Shown: positions 7,775 through 9,549 of the stretch, in pieces | How the letters are laid out: every line of letters starts with the position of its first letter | Position numbering within the stretch: position 1 is the stretch's first letter | DNA from: an uncultured Lachnospiraceae bacterium | GTDB taxonomy: Bacteria; Bacillota_A; Clostridia; Lachnospirales; Lachnospiraceae | Direction of reading: 5' to 3' | DNA length: 9,549 bases | NCBI GenBank assembly: GCA_947175285.1 | Contig: CAMWMM010000156.1 | Span: forward strand, 1 to 9,549 | The notes under the pieces: model-generated | What the model saw: only the letters and a program-made list of their open reading frames with translations | Told to the model about the DNA's origin: nothing | Databases searched by the model: none | Position numbers and translations under genes: made by a program

Positions 7775-7779
7775 GGGGA
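7406..7779 (+). repeat. Direct repeat copy 2: right flank of the AlbA_2 segment
   Basis: Partner of 5386-5759 at an offset of exactly 2020 bases. Similarity starts abruptly at 7406 and stops abruptly after 7779. The downstream sequence is low GC and unlike the sequence after copy 1. It may be the original end of the host rlmD, displaced by an insertion that supplied a replacement 3' end, or a product of tandem duplication. Confidence 0.95.
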
Positions 7780-7843
7780 GAAATATAACTTTCTGTACGG
7801 AGATGAATACCAATATAAAAAAGATATATTTAAAAATAATTTA

Positions 7844-7872
7844 TTGAAATGCGTAAAAACATACAGTATGAT
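7844..7872 (+). promoter_or_regulatory. Strong promoter for the decayed toxin-antitoxin locus
   Basis: TTGAAA (7844-7849) and TATGAT (7867-7872) are separated by exactly 17 bases, 4/6 and 5/6 of consensus, followed by an excellent AGGAAGGAG ribosome binding site (7883-7891). Initiation signals thus look intact although the coding region behind them is broken. The stretch 7780-7843 is low-GC DNA in which nothing else is recognised. Confidence 0.6.
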
Positions 7873-7898
7873 AAAAGAAAAGAGGAAGGAGTGATTGA

Positions 7899-8065
7899 AT
7901 GACACGAATCAAGGAAAAGCAGTTGAAATGATTCAGCGCATACCGGATGATGATATGCTTTATGTAATCAATATTCTCCAGAATTTGGAAGAAATGGCAA
8001 CAAATAAAAATGCTGATAATGAACTGATTGAGGCGAGGGAGAAAAAGTATTCTTATTTGATTTGA
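7899..8065 (+). pseudogene. Antitoxin-like gene, frameshifted and probably internally deleted
   Basis: ATG 7899 follows AAGGAG (7886-7891) by 7 bases and reads MTRIKEKQLK before a stop at 7929-7931. One base missing in the A run around 7914-7918 explains the break: the next frame continues as KAVEMIQRIPDDDMLYVINI and ends in AREKKYSYLI at 8065. The sequence resembles, from memory, the small antitoxins paired with PIN toxins in gut clostridia, which start with a KEK-hVEMIQRhP-like segment and end in an EAREEKY-like tail after ~80 residues. Here only ~55 residues are spanned, so a central piece seems lost. It is followed immediately by PIN toxin remains, which supports the assignment. Internal initiation at ATG 7928 could still give a 45-residue product. 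Confidence 0.55.
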
Positions 8066-8145
8066 ATACAAAAAAGATACTGGCAGCGTTAGATAATGAC
8101 AAATTTTTAGATTTTGAAGATTGTCTGCAAGAAGAAATAGCAGAT

Positions 8146-8156
8146 TATATTGTAAC
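8146..8156 (+). repeat. Target-site duplication, left copy (11 bp)
   Basis: TATATTGTAAC, identical to 8611-8621. The flanking bases differ (T before this copy, G before the other). It is part of the PIN coding frame (Tyr-Ile-Val-Thr). Confidence 0.8.
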
Positions 8157-8189
8157 TCCCTTTTCGGAATTGTGTACCCGTTAAAATTT

Positions 8190-8209
8190 ATTGTTATGAT
8201 ACCAACAAT
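8190..8209 (+). promoter_or_regulatory. Promoter -10 with overlapping inverted repeat inside the insertion
   Basis: TATGAT (8195-8200) is a good -10 for the 110-aa gene. A possible -35 (TTGTGT, 8170-8175) falls inside the left terminal inverted repeat, with a long 19-base spacer. The -10 sits in the loop of ATTGTT (8190-8195) / AACAAT (8204-8209), a 6-bp inverted repeat that could be a small operator. Short and low-complexity, so tentative. Confidence 0.3.
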
Positions 8210-8231
8210 CGGAAGTTGTGGAGGATTACCT

Positions 8232-8564
8232 ATGTTAGAAATACCTGAAAGAGTTAATTATGGAGAATGGGATAAGCATGATTTTATCATTCCAGCAGAA
8301 CTACAGCTAACAGACAATAGTTTTCTTCACGAAGCTATACAGGTTTTTTATAAAGCGGGAGGATATGACTTTTTTAAGGTTATTAACCCAGAAAAATATG
8401 CATCGAAATGGTTGGATTTTGTGGGTGATTTGTACTTAGATATTGAAAAAGGCAAGTATAAAACGGATGGCAAGTTTCATAAGATTCCCTTGTCTGATGA
8501 AGATAGGATGTCACTGAAAGAACAAGGTGTTCCTGAATTATTTACAGATGCTGTTGATGTCTGA
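8232..8564 (+). CDS. Small protein of unknown function carried by the insertion
   Basis: 110 aa, ATG 8232 preceded by GGAGG (8220-8224) with a 7-base gap, a near-ideal start; the longer reading from 8121 begins in the disrupted PIN gene and lacks a ribosome binding site. The protein is soluble and aromatic-rich, with no signal peptide or membrane segment. It starts MLEIPERVNYGEWDKHDFII, has a helical centre (SFLHEAIQVFYKAGGYDFFK), a WLDFVGDLYLDIEKGK stretch, and an acidic end (PELFTDAVDV). I do not recognise the family. It is the only gene in the inverted-repeat insertion and appears intact while its neighbours are broken, so it may be a cargo gene that benefits the host or the element. No transposase motif is seen. 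Confidence 0.7.
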   Translation: MLEIPERVNYGEWDKHDFIIPAELQLTDNSFLHEAIQVFYKAGGYDFFKVINPEKYASKWLDFVGDLYLDIEKGKYKTDGKFHKIPLSDEDRMSLKEQGVPELFTDAVDV

Positions 8565-8610
8565 TTTCAAGATTATAAATTAGTTAATAGAAACACTTTT
8601 CCGAAAAGAG

Positions 8611-8621
8611 TATATTGTAAC
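8611..8621 (+). repeat. Target-site duplication, right copy (11 bp)
   Basis: Second TATATTGTAAC. It abuts the right terminal inverted repeat and is followed by AAGAAATACAGATG, which resumes the PIN frame as Arg-Asn-Thr-Asp. Confidence 0.8.
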
Positions 8622-8635
8622 AAGAAATACAGATG

Positions 8636-8658
8636 ATTTTGTAGAATCAAGGGTAAAA
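8636..8658 (+). repeat. Imperfect short direct repeat, copy 1 (in PIN 3' end)
   Basis: ATTTTGTAGAAT, then one differing base, then AAGGGTAAAA recurs at 8778-8801 with one substitution and one extra A. The partner supplies the ribosome binding site of the downstream gene. It may be the scar of a small duplication around the terminator, or chance similarity in AT-rich DNA. Confidence 0.45.
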
Positions 8659-8718
8659 GTAATTCAGCCGGATGAGTTTTTGCATCTATTATAAGTTTAA
8701 ATTTCTAACGAAAAAAGC

Positions 8719-8742
8719 AGCAGGTCTGGTGGCCTGCTTTTT
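8719..8742 (+). terminator. Rho-independent terminator after the PIN locus
   Basis: The stem pairs AGCAGGTC (8719-8726) with GGCCTGCT (8731-8738), eight pairs including one T-G, around a TGGT loop, and is followed by T residues to 8742. The A run at 8711-8716 on the other side would let it also act on the minus strand. It ends transcription 25 bases after the toxin stop, evidence that the PIN remnant was once a normal operon end. Confidence 0.85.
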
Positions 8743-8777
8743 GTCATTAGATGTAAGTGTAATGTTGGGTAGATAGC

Positions 8778-8801
8778 ATTTTGTAGAATTAAAGGGTAAA
8801 A
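8778..8801 (+). repeat. Imperfect short direct repeat, copy 2 (leader of ApeA-like gene)
   Basis: Partner of 8636-8658. Contains AAAGGG (8791-8796), the likely ribosome binding site of the following open frame. Confidence 0.45.
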
Positions 8802-8803
8802 AG

Positions 8804-9549
8804 ATGGAAGAAAATATAGAAAAATATTATTCAGGCAAAATATGTGAATTGAATGAAAAAAAGGTGGATTTTATAGCAGAAATACATTTTAATGAATACC
8901 ATGAGGGGGTTATAACAATCTATAATATTCCCCAAGAAATGATAGAAGTATTATAATGCAATGAAAATAATTCAGCAGTAATGCTTTTGGAGAATAAGGA
9001 ATACTTTTCCATATTTAATTTTTTTGTAAAACAACAAGTGTATACTATTAATTTTGAAGAAAGCGATTCTATTGTCGATGAGTCTACTTTAGTAGTTATT
9101 TCATCAGAGATAATTAGTGGAAAAAAATATTTTACCAGAGATGATATATTTGACGAGATAATTATGGAAATAACAATGGGTATGAGTTGATTGGAAAGTG
9201 TCCTTATGACCTTAATACGGGCTATGCAGATATAAGGAGATATAAAGATATTCATATACCAGTTAAATTGGAGCCTATTCATGTTAAAACGATAATAGGT
9301 AGTTTTCAGTTTGTTGTGTTTCCCCAATATCAACACAGTAAATATTCAGTTGTTCTGTGAAATATTGGAGCAAACCACCGCCTTTTTTTCGTTATTGTGC
9401 GGAGAAGCGGTAACTATTAATAAAATGTCGATGCATGAGTCTGGAAATACAACAATGGATTTATACAAATTTATTGGTTTTTGCAATTTCCCTAAAGTAA
9501 ATTTAAGATTTCTAGATAATTCGGGTTTTGATACCACCAGTTTTAAACG
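8804..9549 (+). pseudogene. Broken gene resembling the N-terminal part of ApeA-like HEPN defence proteins, 3' end outside window
   Basis: ATG 8804 follows AAAGGG by 7 bases and opens MEENIEKYYSGKICELNEKK. The frame meets TAA at 8954-8956 but continues in the same frame (CNENNSAVML, then FSIFNFFVKQQVYTIN) to TGA 9188-9190. A one-base loss near 9154-9180 moves the sequence to the next frame (NGYELIGKCPYD through HSKYSVVL, stop 9358-9360). A one-base gain near 9355-9360 returns it to the first frame (EILEQTTAFFSLLCGEAVTI), which runs off the edge. The order of a SIFNFFV-like strand, a YELIG segment, a beta-rich middle and an FFSLLCGEAV helix resembles, by recollection, the N-terminal domain of ApeA-type anti-phage proteins, whose HEPN nuclease domain would follow outside the window. 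Family assignment is tentative; the broken single gene is better supported. No membrane segment is seen. Confidence 0.5.

Larger units (their letters stand above)
8157..8610. mobile_element. ~454-bp inverted-repeat insertion without transposase (MITE-like, with cargo gene)
   Basis: The segment interrupts the PIN toxin and is bounded by 11-bp direct repeats. Its ends are imperfect 18-bp inverted repeats: CCCTTTTCGGAATTGTGT at 8158-8175, and the complement of CTCTTTTCGGAAAAGTGT at 8593-8610 (3 mismatches). No transposase or recombinase is present, so it would have to be moved in trans. An 11-bp duplication is within the range known for some IS4-group elements, but the ends do not let me assign a family. 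It carries one complete 110-codon gene and a promoter-like site beside the left end. Alternatives are a deletion derivative of a larger insertion sequence, or capture of a gene between two ends. Confidence 0.65.
8065..8694 (+). pseudogene. PIN-domain toxin (VapC-like) remnant, 5'-deleted and split by an insertion
   Basis: Two pieces of one reading frame are visible. Bases 8065-8156 give NTKKILAALDNDKFLDFEDC through ADYIVT, and 8611-8694 give YIVTRNTDDFVESRVK through FLHLL and a stop. Joined at the repeated TATATTGTAAC they restore ADYIVTRNTDDF, the conserved C-terminal strand and acidic motif of PIN ribonucleases, without a frame change. FEDC upstream carries another typical acidic position. 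The first ~85 residues of a usual ~135-residue PIN toxin, with the N-terminal catalytic Asp, are absent; the toxin piece begins at the end of the antitoxin remnant, implying a deletion across the pair. The inserted segment adds a stop (TAA) ten codons in. No toxin activity is expected. Confidence 0.75.

Noticed and set aside
8121..8231. N-terminal extension of the 110-aa insertion protein from 8121
   Set aside because: It would start inside the PIN remnant in the wrong frame and read through the terminal inverted repeat; ATG 8232 has GGAGG at ideal distance.
8920..9336. Minus-strand 138-codon open frame
   Set aside because: It is antisense to the broken ApeA-like frame, arises from low GC content, and has no convincing ribosome binding site or recognisable domain.

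Overview
The window looks like a chromosomal segment from a low-to-mid GC Firmicute, most likely an anaerobic gut clostridium of the Lachnospiraceae type. The evidence is the Gram-positive gene set (MutS2, YhaM, TrmA/RumA-type methyltransferase), the strong AAGGAG-type ribosome binding sites and the codon style. The genus cannot be fixed from the sequence alone.

The left half (1 to about 5760) is ordinary housekeeping DNA. A minus-strand mutS2 (rqcU) gene enters from the left edge and lacks its last ~200 codons. A ~185-bp divergent intergenic region with two adjacent hairpins and two opposed promoter candidates separates it from a plus-strand run of three closely spaced genes. These are a membrane-anchored HtrA-like protein whose catalytic triad looks lost, the YhaM-type 3'-5' exoribonuclease, and the 23S rRNA uracil-C5 methyltransferase (RlmD/RlmCD family). 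The last two act on RNA, and MutS2 acts on stalled ribosomes, so the block has an RNA/translation quality-control flavour.

The right half (about 5760 to 9549) is a lower-GC accessory region that begins exactly at the end of rlmD. The last 374 bp of rlmD are present twice as a near-perfect direct repeat (5386-5759 and 7406-7779, 4 mismatches). Between the copies sits essentially one gene, a 500-aa AlbA_2/Schlafen-type putative ATP-binding regulator with a DQVS tandem repeat. This is the architecture of a small island inserted at, or duplicated with, the 3' end of rlmD.

Downstream lies a graveyard of selfish and defence-type genes. A strong promoter and ribosome binding site drive a frameshifted antitoxin-like gene. 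The 3' half of a PIN-domain toxin follows, split by a ~454-bp insertion with 18-bp imperfect terminal inverted repeats and an 11-bp target duplication; removing the insertion and one repeat copy restores the PIN reading frame. The insertion has no transposase and carries one intact 110-aa gene of unknown function with its own ribosome binding site. After a good terminator, a low-GC gene resembling the N-terminal part of ApeA-like HEPN anti-phage proteins starts but is broken by one stop codon and two frameshifts before the window ends.

The items most worth follow-up are the single-gene rlmD-flank duplication, the transposase-less inverted-repeat element with its orphan cargo gene, and the apparent HtrA pseudoprotease.
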